Source: JAWXUD01 sp044432945
Lineage (GTDB): Bacteria; Cyanobacteriota; Vampirovibrionia; Gastranaerophilales; Gastranaerophilaceae
Assembly: GCA_044432945.1 (NCBI GenBank)
Contig: JAWXUD010000022.1
Coordinates: 1-30,573 of the forward strand
Length of the DNA: 30,573 nt
Direction: 5' to 3'
Numbering within the stretch: the first letter of the stretch is position 1; each line of letters opens with the position of its first letter. Both the position numbers and the translations under genes were made by a program. The notes below the pieces were generated by a model. It was not told where the DNA came from. It worked only from the letters and a program-made list of their open reading frames with translations, and did not search any database. Positions 30,197-30,573 of this stretch are shown here, piece by piece.

Positions 30197-30573
30197 ATGT
30201 ATGTAAACAAGTGTATTAAATGTGGTAAAGAATTTGAAACAAAAAACCCTAAAAGAGTAATTTGTCCTGATTGTTTATATCCAGAAAAGAAGATGTTGGT
30301 AGAAGAAGATAGACCTACCGATAATGTTCAAGTTGAGGGTAAAAATGAAGAGGGTGAGCCTTTAAGAGGTTATAGTGCTGGACCTGAAGAAACCCCACGT
30401 AACTACAGTGCAGGTGGTGAAAATTCTGGTTATAGATCGCCGCAGCGTGGATATAATCAGGGTGGTTATGATAGAGATAATCGCCCTGGTGGATACAATC
30501 AAGGTGGGTATAACAGAGATAACCGTTCTGGTGGATACAATCAAGGCGGGTATAATAGAGATAACCGTTCTGG
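30197..30573 (+). CDS. Zinc-ribbon protein with Gly/Tyr/Asn/Arg repeats (3' end outside window)
   Basis: ATG at 30197 follows AAGAGGCTATAAAAT; the frame is open to the window end. The first 30 residues form a zinc ribbon, KCIKCGKEF then VICPDC (C6, C9, C23, C26). An acidic linker follows, then GYSAG/NYSAG motifs, and from residue 84 a 14-residue repeat (GGYNQGGYNRDNRS) in at least three nearly identical 42-bp copies (30446-30487, 30488-30529, 30530-30571). The repeat is low-complexity, rich in Gly, Tyr, Asn and Arg, like disordered RNA-binding or condensate-forming regions. Function unknown; no signal peptide. Confidence 0.75.
   Translation, partial: MYVNKCIKCGKEFETKNPKRVICPDCLYPEKKMLVEEDRPTDNVQVEGKNEEGEPLRGYSAGPEETPRNYSAGGENSGYRSPQRGYNQGGYDRDNRPGGYNQGGYNRDNRSGGYNQGGYNRDNRS
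30446..30571 (+). repeat. Three tandem 42-bp coding repeats
   Basis: Units at 30446-30487, 30488-30529 and 30530-30571 encode near-identical 14-residue blocks. The second and third differ only at silent positions (for example GGT/GGC and AAC/AAT), so protein sequence is being conserved. The array continues beyond the window. Confidence 0.85.

Noticed and set aside
30446..30571. Tandem repeats as a CRISPR array
   Set aside because: The repeats are contiguous without spacers, stay in one frame and differ silently, so they are coding repeats.
1..30573. tRNA or rRNA genes
   Set aside because: I looked for tRNA-like GTTCRANYC arms and rRNA-like conserved blocks on both strands by eye and saw none I could support.

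Overview
The window is AT-rich (about one third G+C by eye) and looks like a metagenome-assembled contig of a non-photosynthetic relative of cyanobacteria, most likely Gastranaerophilales/Melainabacteria (Vampirovibrionia). The evidence is indirect but consistent. There is a prepilin with the N-terminal signature FTLAEVLITLG, which is typical of the many pilin-like genes in that group. An IctB-type O-antigen polymerase homologue sits beside a DUF4330 gene, and there is a DUF212 'divergent PAP2' protein; both have close cyanobacterial counterparts. Several large proteins match no family I know. A run of 10 N followed by 12 C at 4631-4652 marks a scaffold gap.

Region 1 (1-2300) is a graveyard of accessory DNA. 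It holds a Mu-type transposase cut at both ends, a truncated unknown gene, GTAG-type palindromic repeats, a GIY-YIG endonuclease remnant with two in-frame stops, and a Fic-protein N-terminal stub. Region 2 (2300-4660) holds lineage-specific genes: a single-TM 326-aa protein, a leftward promoter/terminator pair that may define a ~140-nt small RNA, and two small unknown proteins in an operon.

Region 3 (4677-9636, all leftward) is an envelope/polysaccharide cluster: a metallophosphoesterase, a heptose-7-phosphate-kinase-like sugar kinase, DUF4330, an IctB/O-antigen-ligase-like membrane protein and a DegT-family sugar aminotransferase. Region 4 (9680-13877, rightward) has ispG, possibly on a leaderless mRNA, and a trio of exported proteins: a small one, a TPR protein and a GHL10-type glycoside hydrolase. 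Region 5 (13883-18850, leftward) is a tight five-gene operon: sigma factor, gcvPB, a CoA-dehydratase-activase-related Fe-S protein, a membrane protein and miaA.

Region 6 (18977-25970, rightward) carries a tandem universal stress protein, DUF212, a SWIM-SNF2 helicase with a structured leader, a prepilin-like protein and a BcrAD-type ATPase. That ATPase is the likely partner of the activase-related protein in region 5. Region 7 has a leftward 582-aa protein built from three copies of one membrane-associated module. A rightward YkgJ-rlmN-dtd operon follows, then the start of a zinc-ribbon protein with 42-bp Gly/Tyr/Asn/Arg repeats that runs off the end.

The clearest regulatory theme is an extended -10 element (TGN followed by TATTAT, TATAAT or a close variant). 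It recurs before several transcription units. In two cases (ispG and the YkgJ gene) it is placed so that transcription should begin at the A of the start codon.
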